A stretch of 64,000 nucleotides of DNA, from assembly GCA_014905825.1 (NCBI GenBank), contig JACGCN010000080.1, positions 1 to 64,000 of the forward strand, in the 5' to 3' direction. A program made the position numbers and the translations under genes. Each line of letters begins with the position of its first letter. Positions within the stretch are counted from its first letter, which is position 1. This stretch comes from Lyophyllum atratum. Its lineage: Eukaryota; Basidiomycota; Agaricomycetes; Agaricales; Lyophyllaceae. Shown piece by piece: positions 23,120-38,500 of the stretch. The notes beneath the pieces are model-generated. The model did no database searches and was not told the DNA's origin. It was given only the letters and a program-made list of their open reading frames with translations.

Positions 23120-24623
23120 ATGCGGTATATTACTAGTCTGGCTGCCCTTGCGACCTTTGCACTGCCCGCGCTCTGCTCCCCGGCTGCTACGACCAAGGTG
23201 GCGACTGCTTGGTACGCTGGTTGGCATTCTACTACTGGCTTTCCCCTCTCGAATATCACCTGGTCGAAATATACGCATCTCACTTATGCCTTCGCGTGCG
23301 TATTTTCGAACAGGCAATGTGGTACTTAGATGACTGACACGATTACAGTGAAACCACTGCAGATGTTACAGTTCTTGACTTGAGTGGATCCAACCCGAGC
23401 TTATTACCGCAATTCGTTTCTACTGCCCACCTCCACGTAAGGCACACGATTCTATTCAGTTGGTATCAGCGGTTCACGGTTTCTTCAGGGAGTCAAAGCT
23501 CTTGTTTCGATCGGTGGTTGGACAGGATCACGCCACTGGTCGTCAAACGTCGCAACGGCTGCGAAACGCACTGCCTTTGTGAAAACTGTCACCGACTTCG
23601 CGAAGAAGTATAAGTTGGATGGCCTTGACTTCGAGTAAGGAATTCCTTTTTGCGTTGCTGCTCTTGCTGAGCTTTTGAACTTTTGCTAGCTGGGAATATC
23701 CCAACAGTCAAGGAATTGGCTGCAACGCCAAAAGTTCCAGTGACACGGCGAACTTCCTTGCCTTCGTGCAGCAGCTCCGCGCAGACCCCTTTGGGCAGAC
23801 ACTCATCCTCTCCGCTGCAACTGCCACGGTACCCTTCACGGACGCAAGTGGAAATCCTTCCGCTAACGTAGCGGGGTTCAGCAAAGTTCTGGATTTCATT
23901 GCTATCATGAACTACGACATCTGGGGTCCATGGAGTCCAACAGTTGGTCCGAACGCTCCTCTCGACGATAGTTGCGCCGCTGCCAGCAATCAAGCAGGCT
24001 CCGCCGTCTCTGCTGTCAAGAAATGGGTAAAGGCTGGCATTCCCAGCAGTCAGCTGGTACTGGGCGTCCCAGGTTACGGGCATTCCTTCAGGGTGCGCAA
24101 AGCTAGTGCGTTCAAGCCAGGTTCCACCACTGTTTTGGCTGCCTACCCCACGTTTGACACGTCGGCTCCTCCCGTTGGTGATAGCTGGGACGACCCTGCT
24201 GGTGTAGATGTTTGTGGAGCTCAGCAGTCCCAAGGTGGCGTCATCAACTTCTGGGGCCTAATTCAGAAAGGCTTCCTTAACGAAGATGGAACCGTGAAGT
24301 CCGGCATCGCATCCACTTTCAACACCTGTAGTCAGACTGTAAGTCTGATAAAACTATCTGGGTCGACTGCTGCTGATGATGTCCTCCCCAGCCTTACGTC
24401 TATAACCCTAAAACGGAGGTCATGGTATCTTTCGACAACGCTCGGGTATGCTTGTGCAGGTCCTTTGCTCCCATCTTATCGCTAATGATGAACTTGCTAG
24501 TCATTCGCAGCGAAAGGAAACTTCATCAGAACGAACGCGTTGAGGGGCTTCGCAATGTGGGAGGCTGGAGGCGACCATAAGAACATCCTCATCAACTCGA
24601 TTCGCAGTTCTGCTGGGTTCTAG
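23120..24623 (+). CDS. Secreted GH18 chitinase
   Basis: Hydrolyses beta-1,4-GlcNAc links in chitin. The signal peptide is MRYITSLAALATFALPALCS. The TIM-barrel start is ATAWYAGWHS; KALVSIGGWTGSRHWS follows in the third exon. The catalytic motif DGLDFDWEYP spans the intron at about 23635-23690 (GA|C gives the middle Asp), with the acid/base Glu intact. Later family text: FIAIMNYDIWGPWS, LVLGVPGYGHSF, and GFAMWEAGGDH near the end, with TAG 24621-24623. About six exons. No chitin-binding module or C-terminal anchor is seen. A short GH18 protein of this type fits wall remodelling or degradation of foreign chitin. Confidence 0.93.
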
Positions 24624-24710
24624 ATTCCTTCAAATCTTTATGGCAAGCTGGAGAGTCTCGAGGGCATATCCGTGTAATATTAGTGGTCGCATGTCAAACG
24701 CCTATTAGAA

Positions 24711-26586
24711 TTAGTTCGACAGTTCGTAACCAGCGGTATGAAGCAAAGTCGCAAACTGATGGATCGGTGTAAATATTTTAGCGTAGCTCTAGTGAAATCG
24801 ATGAAAACATACCTGCACTTTGGCAATGGATTTGAGCTGTTCAAAATCGTAGCCAACCCTGTCACTAACGTCACCTGCACAAAATCGGTCGACCTATTGT
24901 AGGAAAATCGACGTGTATCGAAACTTACCAGAGTTATGATACATAGGATCCATGACTGGATTTTCTTTCGTTGAGGCTTCGTCAAAATATATCAAGCAAA
25001 GATGCTTACTGGGTCCTGCCCGCTCAAAGACCTGGGTGGCAGGGAATCCTTGTTCGTGGAAAGACTACAATGCACATGAGCATGCGTTCTAATCATCTCA
25101 CAGTGTAATACATACCTGGTGATCGCTGCAGCATGCCTGATGGAAGATTCCATTATTTAGCTGCAAACCGGACATATATCAAGAAACTGACGGGTGTGAA
25201 GCCGACGTGCAATTCGGGGCTGTAGATAGCGGACACATTGGCGACTAATTGGGTAACGATGGGAGAGCCGATTCTGTTAAGAGGGGACCTGGGTCAGCTC
25301 ACTTCTAAGGCATCGTGAATTCTCGTACCGGTCTGGGAGACCCAGCTGGAGGGGCTCCCCAGGTTCTCGATATGCAAGCATATCAGCTTGTACCATGATG
25401 GTCAAATTAGCGTTGTTATTGCGAAGTTCGCCTGCGAGTATCAAATTTCAGCACGGTTTACTCTTCGGGCACTGGCGGTCCTTACGGGCATATGCTTTGG
25501 ATCCAAGTAGGCCTTGTTCCTCGCCAGCAAAAGCAACAAGTTCAACATTACTATGGAACTTGATTCCTTTCCGAAGAATGGTCCTGGCGATGGAGAGGAG
25601 GGCTACAGTTCCAGAGCCATCGTCATCACCGCCAGGTGCGCGAGTCATTCCGAATGAACCGCGGCTATCATAATGCGCACTGAACAAGACTGTGGAAGTG
25701 GTGTCGACCACCGAGGGATAGCGGCTATGTTGAACATAGGTTCAGGAGTAGTTGTAGAGAAGGCTATTTGCACATACCACACAACGTTAGGCGCGAAGCC
25801 AACAAGGAACGGCTTCAGCTCGCAGCTTGCACCTGTGTCTTCAAAGCGCTCTTTCAACCATGAAGCGGCGGTCATGGCACCATTTGAGAAAGAGTGTCTG
25901 GAGAGGATGCCCGACCGGCTGTCCTCTCCGGTAAGGAATCGAATATCATTCTCCATCTGTGGTACTGATATGTTGCCCACGATGGAAGCGATTACGGGGT
26001 CAAATTTGAGTTTCGCCAAGACATCTTCAGCATGCCCCAAGCTTGAAGATGCGACGGGTTGGAAAGGGACCGGTGCAGTTGGGAGTAGGGTAGACTTCCA
26101 GAACCGTGGAATGAGGGTATCAATAATCCTGGCCTTGTCATGAGTGACTGATAGCAGTGCAGCCTTCGGGTTGCGGTAGAGGACTTCGTATCCACCCCGA
26201 TGCTCATGGTCATCGCTCATAACCACTTGGGATGGTGTGTCGTCGCTGCGCGACGCGTGTGACGCCAGCGTATCGAGGAAAGCGTCGAATTCGTGTCGGA
26301 ATGATCGCGTTTGTGCCTTCAGCGAGTCATCAACTGCCTGTTCCTCTAGCCATACAAGCTGCTGAATTTCTCTTGTCGTCTCAGCAATTGAAGCTGACGG
26401 TGCTAGAGTTTGCGATGACCATGTATCCAGGCAGTTGGGGTCAGGCCGCAATACACTGAGGGTAGCACCGCCTTGTTGGTAGTTCCCATAGAAGGACTTG
26501 GACAGGCAGGAGTTCTGACCAAAGAGGGATGGATCGAATGGAGTGACAAGCAGAAGGGCTAGTGGCCATCCCGCCTTTGCGTTCAT
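24711..26586 (-). CDS. M28-family zinc aminopeptidase, secreted or vacuolar
   Basis: Di-zinc exopeptidase. All five expected metal ligands can be read in order: His and Asp in SAHYDSRGSFG and GGDDDGSGT, the Glu pair in AFAGEEQGLLGS, Asp in MVQADMLAYRE, and His in DPMYHNSGD. The catalytic part follows an N-terminal region of about 250 residues that includes EDVLAKLKFDP and FLTGEDSRSGILSRHS, typical of these fungal enzymes. I chose ATG 26584-26586 because MNAKAGWPLALLLVTPF looks like a signal peptide; an upstream frame exists but has no better start. Stop TAA 24711-24713. Several introns cut the 3' half. Divergent from VAC14, with 125 bp between starts. Confidence 0.88.
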
Positions 26587-26711
26587 CGTAGCAGGTACAA
26601 TGGTCACGACAGCACAGCCACTGGAGTAGCACACTCATCCTAGCTTGGCACACCCCACATTGCATTTGTTTATGACCTGCATGGTTCTTCTGCTCTTAAC
26701 CTCACTAAAGC

Positions 26712-29700
26712 ATGGGTATGCAGCCCGTTCAGAACGTTAGAAGATCAATGTGACTGACTGACTCTGTTACAGAGTCTGGCATTGCGAAACAGCTAATTGA
26801 CAAGATCTACGAGAAACGCAAAGCAGCAGCACTCGATCTTGAGAAGTGGACCATCTCCCTCTATCCTTCATTGTACGCTTGACTTACAAGCTGAACGCAG
26901 GCAGATCCGCGAATGTCAACAGCAAGGAGACCAGCGGCGAATTAGCCAAATAATTGACCAATTGGTCGACATGTTCAGCAACAACACTAACCCGCTTCAC
27001 ATCCGGAATGGCGGACTCATTGGTCTCGCTGGAACAGCGATAGCGCTGGGTGTAGATGTTGCGCCATACATGGAGAAGTTTGTTGGGCCCCTTCTCGACT
27101 GCTTCGTCGATCCAGAGAACAGGATTCGGTATTTCTCCGCCGAATGCCTGTATAACATTGCCAAAGTCTCAAAAGGAGAGGTTCTGGTATATTTCAACGA
27201 TATCTTTGATGCTCTAAGTAAAGTGAGTGATGCTGCATCCTGGCCCTATACGGCGTTTTCATTGGTCGACTCCAGCTCGCAGCCGACTCCGAATTATCAG
27301 TCAAGAATGGCGCCGAGCTTCTAGATCGACTGTTGAAAGACATCGTTGCAGAATCCGCGTCTGTGTACATCCCACTTTACCCAGAGACGGAGAAAGTCCG
27401 CGACGAACGCGACGACCCACGGGGAGTCCTAGTGTCATACCCTGATGGAATATCAGACAAAGATCATCCTGGAGGACGGAAAGCCTTTTCACTGGCGCAC
27501 TTTATCCCTCTTCTTCGGGACCGCATCTATGTTGTTAGCCCATTTACACGCAGCTACCTTGTATCCTGGATCAACGTCCTCGACTCTGTGCCCGAGTTGG
27601 AGCTAATCTCATATCTCCCAGAATTTCTCGATGGTCTGTTGTACGTTGTACCCGCTTCGAACGATATTACCAGCTCACTTCTTTGCCTTTTTGCAGAAAG
27701 TATCTATCAGATCCAACAGAGGATGTCCGAGTCGCGACCGAAACCCTTCTAGCAGACTTCCTCCGTGAAATCCGCGACGTCAGCATCGTGCGTCGGCAAC
27801 TTGATGAACAGGCCAACTTGAAGGCTCAAACACCAGCTGAATCTTTGAGACACGTCGATATCCAAGAGAAGCTACCAGATCTCACCGTGGAAACATCGGA
27901 AAGGGCTGTATTCATCAACGATAACGACTACCAGCCTGGCTACGAAAGCGACTCCGCAATCAAGGATGACTACGCTTCAACAAATGTTGACGAACGCGAT
28001 ACTGGCGGTGAGGCCTGTGTCATTGTCCCAGAAAAGAGTCGTGAATGCTCAAAACTTTCACAGCTTGGTTACCTGGCCAAGGTGTCAAGGTGGATTATGC
28101 CGCTATTGTTGAAATTCTGATTTCACAACTCATGGGGGAACGTGAGTGGACTATCGATCATTCCGTGTACCGAACTAAAGATATGTATAGATGACGAAAT
28201 TCAGCAATCAACTGCGCTAAGATGGCTCGCAGAGTTTTTGGTTTTCACACCAGAAGTTATGGTACCATTTACGCCACGTTTTGTTCCTGCCATTCTACCA
28301 AACCTCGCGCATCATGTCTCCATGATACAGCTTGCTGCCATTCGGACGAACAAACTCCTCTTCACCGTCATTCAGAACCTTCCCTCGCCCGTGGACGCAG
28401 TATCGCGCCTACCTGTCCCTGAGAAACCTTCAGCATCTCGAACGGTTAGGTCACCCACACCCTCTGCAACTAACCCGAGGCAGTCCACTCTCGGGAAAGA
28501 TCCGTCTAGGGAGGTCGCATTCCCTGATCAACCTTTGGAGTCACCAACGATGCCCTCTATTCCTCTGCAAAGGCAACGAACGAGCACCGCAGACCTATCG
28601 CTCACGCCCCGTGCGACGTCATCTGCAGACGTAGCGCCGCCACCGATACATACTTCCGATCCCAGCCGGCCACATTCACCTGTCTCTTTCACGAGTCAGA
28701 ATGCGAGCAGTCATATGGTTCCCCAAAGCCCAGAAGAGATGGACTTATTCGATTACCAGGCTACTGTGAACGAACTCACTATCCAGTTTTTGAGCGAGTT
28801 TGAAGAAACCCGTGTAGCTGCGTTGAAATGGCTTATCATGTTACATCAGAAGGCTCCCAAGAAGGTCGGACGACTTTTATACGACCTATTCGTGGCCTGA
28901 TGAGATTTTCGTGCTTAGATTCTTGCCATGGACGACGGAACGTTCCCTGCCCTGTTGAAGACCTTGTCTGACAGCTCAGAGGAGGTACGGATCCTTCAGT
29001 CACCCGACCGGATATTCTTTTTACTTTTTCAGGTCATCAAGCACGACTTGCAACTTTTGGCCCAGATCTCATCTAGCTCCGAGGAGAACTATTTCAAAGC
29101 CTTCATGATGAATCTACTAGAACTCTTCAGTACCGACAGACGACTTTTGGAAACACGGGGGAGTTTGATCATCCGTCAACTTTGCCTGAATCTTAACACC
29201 GAGAAGATTTATCGGACGTTTGCAGAGATTCTAGAGAAAGAAGATGCACGTAACTTCCATTTTGTGATCAACGCTTCCGCTTATTTTTATTACCTTCACA
29301 GGATTTGGAGTTTGCCAGTGTCATCGTGCAGAAGTTGAATATCATCCTAATAACGTCACCGGAGCTAGCAGATTTCCGTAAGCGACTGAAAAGTCTCGAG
29401 ACACGGGTTAGTCATTATAACCGCACCGTTACATTCATCGTCGTTCTCACATATGCCTCAGCAAGACGGACAGGCATTGTTCACAACTTTATATCGTTCT
29501 TGGTGCCATAACGCCGTTGCCGTTTTCTCTCTATGCTTGCTTGCCCAAGCGTACGAGCATGCATCGAATCTTCTATATATCTTGTGAGCCAGCAGTATCC
29601 AACTCCGGCCCTCTAAATGCTCATTGAACGTAAGCGCGGATCTAGAAATAACGGTACAGATGCTTGTGCAGGTGGACAAACTGGTACAACTGATTGAGTC

Positions 29701-30396
29701 CCCGGTCTTTACCTGTAAGCATTCTTCCCTAATATTGTTAAGCAAGGTCATTGACCTTTCATCAGATATACGGTTACAGCTATTGGAGCCTGAGAGATAT
29801 CCTCATCTGTTTAAGTGTCTCTATGGACTACTGATGCTTTTGCCTCAAAGTTCTGCTTTTGTTTCTCTTCGCAACCGTCTGAACGCGGTAAACTCCGCAG
29901 GCTTCCTGCACATTGCTCCCAAGTCGTGAGTCAATGCAATTCATAGACCATTCCATACGAATCATAGTCGAGCAGGACTATGGGACCCATGTCGACGAGA
30001 TCCAAGCTTGGTCGGGACGAGATCAAATGGCAGGAACTCCTGTTACATTTCCGCTCGATTCAAGCCAAGCATGAGAAGGCGAGGCGACAGGCCCTGGGCA
30101 CAGACACTACACCATATTCCGATTTCTCCGACAGTGATAAGCCTGGCGACTTGTCTGGAAGTAATCCTGCTGGGACAGAAAGGACCGGACGTCCCATTAC
30201 GGTTGGGCGGGCGCCGCTACGAAGAAGAGTCACCGGAGAGTTGCCGCTTAACCCGAATGCCGCTCCAATCCCAGGCAGGAGTGGGGCACTGTCACCGCTG
30301 AATCCTAGGGCGAGGGTTGGTGGCCCGACAACGAACGGGGCTGTGCCAGTGCAACAAAGTCAGAAGCAACAAAGGACCAGTTTGACTCGGAAATGA
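26712..30396 (+). CDS. VAC14: VAC14, scaffold of the Fab1/PIKfyve-Fig4 complex
   Basis: HEAT-repeat scaffold that organises synthesis and turnover of PtdIns(3,5)P2 on the vacuole or late endosome. The N-terminus begins with a 4-nt coding exon ATGG (26712-26715); an intron of about 57 nt then leads to [20 protein letters not shown], which is typical of VAC14. Further family text: [89 protein letters not shown], and in the C-terminal half [15 protein letters not shown] and [21 protein letters not shown] fungal Ser/Pro-rich insert lies at about 28430-28730. The tail is basic and low-complexity, ending TGA 30394-30396. Confidence 0.94.
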
Positions 30397-30566
30397 GAAG
30401 CTTCTTACCAATGGGACAGTTATCTCAATAGGTTTGACAGTACGATACATAACATACCCTGCTCCATTCTTTAATGCCTTGCACATATTTTCTTATGGTA
30501 GACAGTGGGGAAATGCTATTAATGCCATGTAATCCAAATTATATTCCCAAAATTTATGTCCGAAGT

Positions 30567-31698
30567 TTACAAGCGAGAGATACCGGAGACAAGTATGTTA
30601 TTCCGGATGACGCGTACATCGTCGTCAGGAAGGTTGAGATAATGATGTAAGTAGGCCTCGGCACCGCCGTATTTATCATCCAGAAGGGCCAGGAAAGCGG
30701 TCATGGTCTCATGCCTAGAGTTAAGCGTCAGTAATTCAAGCCATCTGGCCGTCATATGTCATCCATCCATACCGGCATGTGAACATGTTTAGGGCTGCTT
30801 CGTTATTAGACGCAAAGAGTGGTTCTTTGGAGAGACGAGCCATAATCTTCTCGCGTGCCGGTTCACGGCCAACCCGAGTGAGGGCATAATCTTCGGCGAT
30901 GGCAGCAGTGTCAACACCGGCAAGCTATCCATGCAGCCCATATGAGTCTGAGTCCAATCAAGCGGGCCAATAAAAGGTGTAACCTTGAGTAGTAATGCGG
31001 CTATCAATCCCGTTCGATCTTTACCCGCTGTGCAATGAAATAGACATCCCACTGTTGGATTATCTCTGATGTGGCGGAATATGGCACCAAACGATGGGCC
31101 TGCGTGGTCCAAGATCTGAGAGTAGAGTTCCATGAAAGCCTACAGACGTTTTAGATACCGGGGTGTAGTAAGAGTGAGGTCCAAAAACACACCTCTGTTT
31201 TCCCGCTGGCGTATAGTTGATACCGTCTGGTAAAGAATCACATGAATGGGCCAATGTACGGCTAATTTGCATTGACGGTAGCACGTACGTACTTCGCCAT
31301 CATCTCTGGGCTGTAATCTTCTGTCTGAAAGACAGGGACTCTAATGATCTCTACGCCATTGATTTCTGGCTGTGGTGAATCGTATTTCTGGATCTCAGTG
31401 TCCGACCGCAGATCGAACACCTTAGCAATGCCTAGGGCTTTCAGCTGCTGTTCTCCTACAGTTACATATATCAATTTATGTATCATGCAGCGAAGTTACA
31501 ACCAATACCTTCTTTGGTGATGCTAGATAGCTCCGCAGAGCGGTATAGGAATCGAGGCCTGGTCATTTTGTCTGGACTGCTCTCAGAAGGATATGAGCCA
31601 AGATCCCTAACGTTGATGACTCCATCTATTGTGACGAATGGTGGACGAGACAGAACCTCGGAGACATAGGCTGGATCCAAGGGCTCGAGATCGTTCAT
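30567..31698 (-). CDS. Tyrosine phosphatase-like protein (IphP/Y_phosphatase3 type)
   Basis: Single-domain protein phosphatase. The P-loop reads HCTAGKDRTG (Cys and Arg intact, about 31008-31040). It is preceded by the family N-terminus (VINVRDLGSYP, RPRFLYRSAELSSIT, LGIAKVFDLRSDTE) and followed by IAEDYALTRVGREPAREKI and KYGGAEAYLHHYL near the end. At least five short introns. The stop is TAA (30567-30569). Relatives occur in fungi and bacteria. The substrate, phosphotyrosine or phosphoinositide, is not known from sequence. Divergent from MCM6. Confidence 0.87.
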
Positions 31699-31725
31699 GA
31701 GAGGCGGAGGTAGAAGTGGCTAATT

Positions 31726-31763
31726 GCGTGACTGTCTCGTGCATGGAGTCACGCACACGAGAC
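31726..31763. repeat. Two interleaved 8-bp inverted repeats in a divergent promoter
   Basis: GCGTGACT (31726-31733) pairs with AGTCACGC (31747-31754), and GTCTCGTG (31734-31741) pairs with CACGAGAC (31756-31763). Both pairs are perfect, and their order is A-B-A'-B'. The block lies in the 159-bp gap between the starts of the phosphatase gene and MCM6. It could be a pair of factor-binding sites; the function is unknown. Confidence 0.75.
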
Positions 31764-31857
31764 TACCTGCCCTAATGTGTGACAGATCGTATTCTAATTT
31801 TCCAAGGTACTGGAGTACAAGTCGCGTCCATTCCTCTCCACCTTCCCATCGCTCATC

Positions 31858-35148
<3,291 letters not shown>

Positions 35149-35533
35149 TGGATTCCTTCTATGACTTTGATTTGCCTGCTTTCTTGTATTTCGTCGCTCT
35201 GTATAGTAGTAGCTTTTGTTGTACGAATCACTGACCATTTACGGATTTGGATCCTGGTGGATGGCCGCTAAGCCTCAAGCTCCCAAGTGCGTGCTTGGTG
35301 CGTGCCCACGTGCCAAGATGGTGTCACAACGATCTTCTTGCAGTTCTCCTACTCACATTATCATATTGGGTCAGCCTTGCCTCGCAGGGTACTTATTCTC
35401 TACTCTTGCGTATATGCAGCGCACAAGCGCGACATAGACAGGCGTCCTAATATACAGTATCGCCATAGAGAGCTTCTAAGCTCTTGCTGGTTGACTGGTG
35501 CTTTATATCAGGAACAGGATCCAGTCACTGAAG
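35149..35533. other. Intergenic between MCM6 and the formin gene
   Basis: 385 bp holding the MCM6 3' end and the formin promoter. An open frame runs through 35287-35652, but its text is not protein-like and it overlaps the formin start in another frame. No other signal seen. Confidence 0.5.
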
Positions 35534-38500
35534 ATGCCAACAAACTCTCTGGTTGTTCCAACCATCCTTGTCACCGGGTCTCTTCATTTCGCAGAGGTTC
35601 TAGAGGACAGCATTGCGGAGGATGTGATTCATGTCCTGATTGCGATGGATGAAGTGAAGGACGAGATACTCGGGGACCTGGAGGACCGCGGCTGGGCTTT
35701 ACAAAGGATCCGCGTGGAAGCAACTGGTCGACCTTGGGAGGAGACAGAGCTTGAGGCTCTTGGAGACGGTACGTTCATACACAGCCAGGTCTACTCTCGA
35801 ACTGAGATTGAGAACTCTGTAGGCACAATTGAGGACACCACGCTTGTAGCCCTGCTAGTAAATTCTGCGTCAACTACGTCTAAATTACAGAGACATTTCT
35901 CCTCATTCCCGCTTACTGCGCATCTCCATACCCCCGTCCTTCGCCTGGTATCTCTCAATCCCCAGCTCACTCTCAGTGTTACATTTCTTCGCGTGCCGGA
36001 AATTCATGATGGATATGAATACAAGTTCTTCATCTCTAGAACTACGACAGTTAACGAAGCTATCGAGGGTATAGTGGAGGAACTCGGATTGACTAAGGCT
36101 TTACCTATACCCGGTGGAGGCAACCTGGAGTATGTCCTCGAGGAAGTATGGATGGATAACAACTCGGAGAGTATGGTCACCTTCTACTCCTGATATTCAC
36201 TGCTGACTTATGTTGATTAGAATTCTCGAGACTCCCAATGTCATCACTAATCCACCCCATTGTCGCCTTCCCGTTTTCCCCCAACCCGTTCACCAGCAGA
36301 GCGAGACGTGCATTCAGGATATGTGTTCCTGATGAATGGTACCGACGATCAAAGTCTCGTAATGTGTCAAATGCCTCCCTTGAGCCTTCGGAATCGACGA
36401 TCCGGCGCCTTGCAGCGCTCCAGGAAGACGATGAAGAAGACGAAGACGAAGGCACCGCGAAATTAGGCCCTTCCCCAAGTAGCCAGACTCGTCCTAATCC
36501 AGTGGCCACTGCGGACTGGAGAGGTTCAATATCCCATAATCGTTTGTCGAACCTTTTTGATGGTTGGCTGCGACCCACTTCACCAACATCGCCAAATCGA
36601 AATTCGACCTTTGCGGCGGCTGATAATAGGAAGAGTGTGAGCGAGCCCAGACTCCTGGAGCATACCGCTGGAACGAGCCTTTCGAAATCTGACGTTTTCA
36701 CTGAGACTGCCGAGTCGAACGTTATAAACGACGCCGATTTCGAAGATATGTTGGTATGCTAAAGCTTATGGTCAAACAATGCTTGTTTCTCATTACTATA
36801 CAGGATGACATGGGGTTGACAGGAGAGAAACGAAATGCCATGTATAAGCTGCAGCCAAGCCACAAGAAATATCTCCTCGACCAAAACCGAACGTCCACAC
36901 CTAAACTTGGACAGCATGAGGGCCAGCCCTCTTATTCTGCATCGTATGGACCGTCTAGCGGCTCAACCCTGATACCCCGTCTGGTACCTCAGCTCACTGG
37001 CGACGCAGGCTTGATGCGCCGATTCTCTATTGTCGGCGGTTGGGGTGGAGCGACAACTGCTCCCCCTGTGATTTCTTCGAATACCAACCGACTAAGTGGT
37101 GAATTCGATTCGAGTTCGTCAGGGAAGGGGAAGGCGCAAGTAGAGAAGGTGGTAGAAGACATGCAACCACTCCAACCTCAGAATACAGGCGGGCTTTGGG
37201 GTAGGTGGTGGGTATCCTCGGGAGGTGAGAAAGCTCCGGACGAGAGGGGTATACAGGACACCAATAAGCCGGCCAGGTGGTACGTCGATGCTCTGCGCGG
37301 AAAAACTTCAGACAACAAGCTCGTGAAACACCTGATATCCTTACGCGTTCATCTATCTACTGCCAAGATAGTCTGGATCGAAGAATTCGTTGTCACGGAG
37401 AAAGGGTTGGACGTGTTGGGTTCGTTATTGGCCGGCCTGGTAGCCAAGGGCGGAAAACGGCGCGAGTTAACCGAAATGGAGACCAACGTCTTACTGGAGA
37501 TTATCAAATGCCTCAGAGTCCTGTTGAACACCGAGGTGAGTCGATAGAGTTGAAGTCTCCTGCCAATTTGACTGACCACTGGTTTCAGCCTGGGTTCAAT
37601 CAAGTATTGCGGTCGCCAACAACAATCACCCATATTGCTTATTCACTTCACTCTTCTTCTCTAAAACTCCGCACTTTGGCATCCGAGGTTCTGGCCGCGA
37701 TCTGTGTGCTCTCTCTGACCGATGGCCATAAAGCTGTTCTTTCAGCTCTGTCGGACTATCGAATTGCACATGACGAGTCTTTCCGTTTCGAAGGGCTCAT
37801 AGGATCCCTGCGACTCCCGGATCTCGACAACGATTCCGATGACGACAGCGTTGTTGGCTTTGGGAACGAAGAAGAAGGCGTATGGGAAGCTCGCACGGCC
37901 TCTATGACGCTTATTAACGCACTTACGAATTGTCCCGAATCCCTCGAAGATCGCGTACTACTGAGGGAAGAGTTGGGAAGGAGGGGATTGAACGAAGTCA
38001 TTGTGGTGAGCGCAGTGTTATCACTGCCTATCTCGCAGAACAAATGAAACCTTTCTATAGGCTTTGCGGTATATCAATCCTCCAGACTCGCTCTTGACAC
38101 AATTGGATGTCTACACTGAGGAGAAATTCGAGGATGAGGAAGATATGCGGGAGCGTGCTCGTGTCCTGCTAACTCGTGATGCTAAAGGGCATGTACGGCA
38201 GCGATCTGATTCAGAAGTCGCTCTTGAGGATCTAGTGGTCCTGGCGAAGCAACACGGCGAATTATATCCTATGATGGTAGAGATCCTGAACCATTATGGA
38301 CAAATCCTTCAAAGAGATGTTGGGATGTAAGTAGTTATTTCCTTGGTTCTAAATTTCCACTCATTTTTGTCTCACGCAGACAATTGAAGGCAGACTTATT
38401 TGCTATTCTGGACCGATTTGTTGAGCAAGCAGCCTTACTTGATAACTTGTACGTAGCGTTCTTCCTTCCAGGGCGTACTCACTCAACTGCTTCATCCTGT

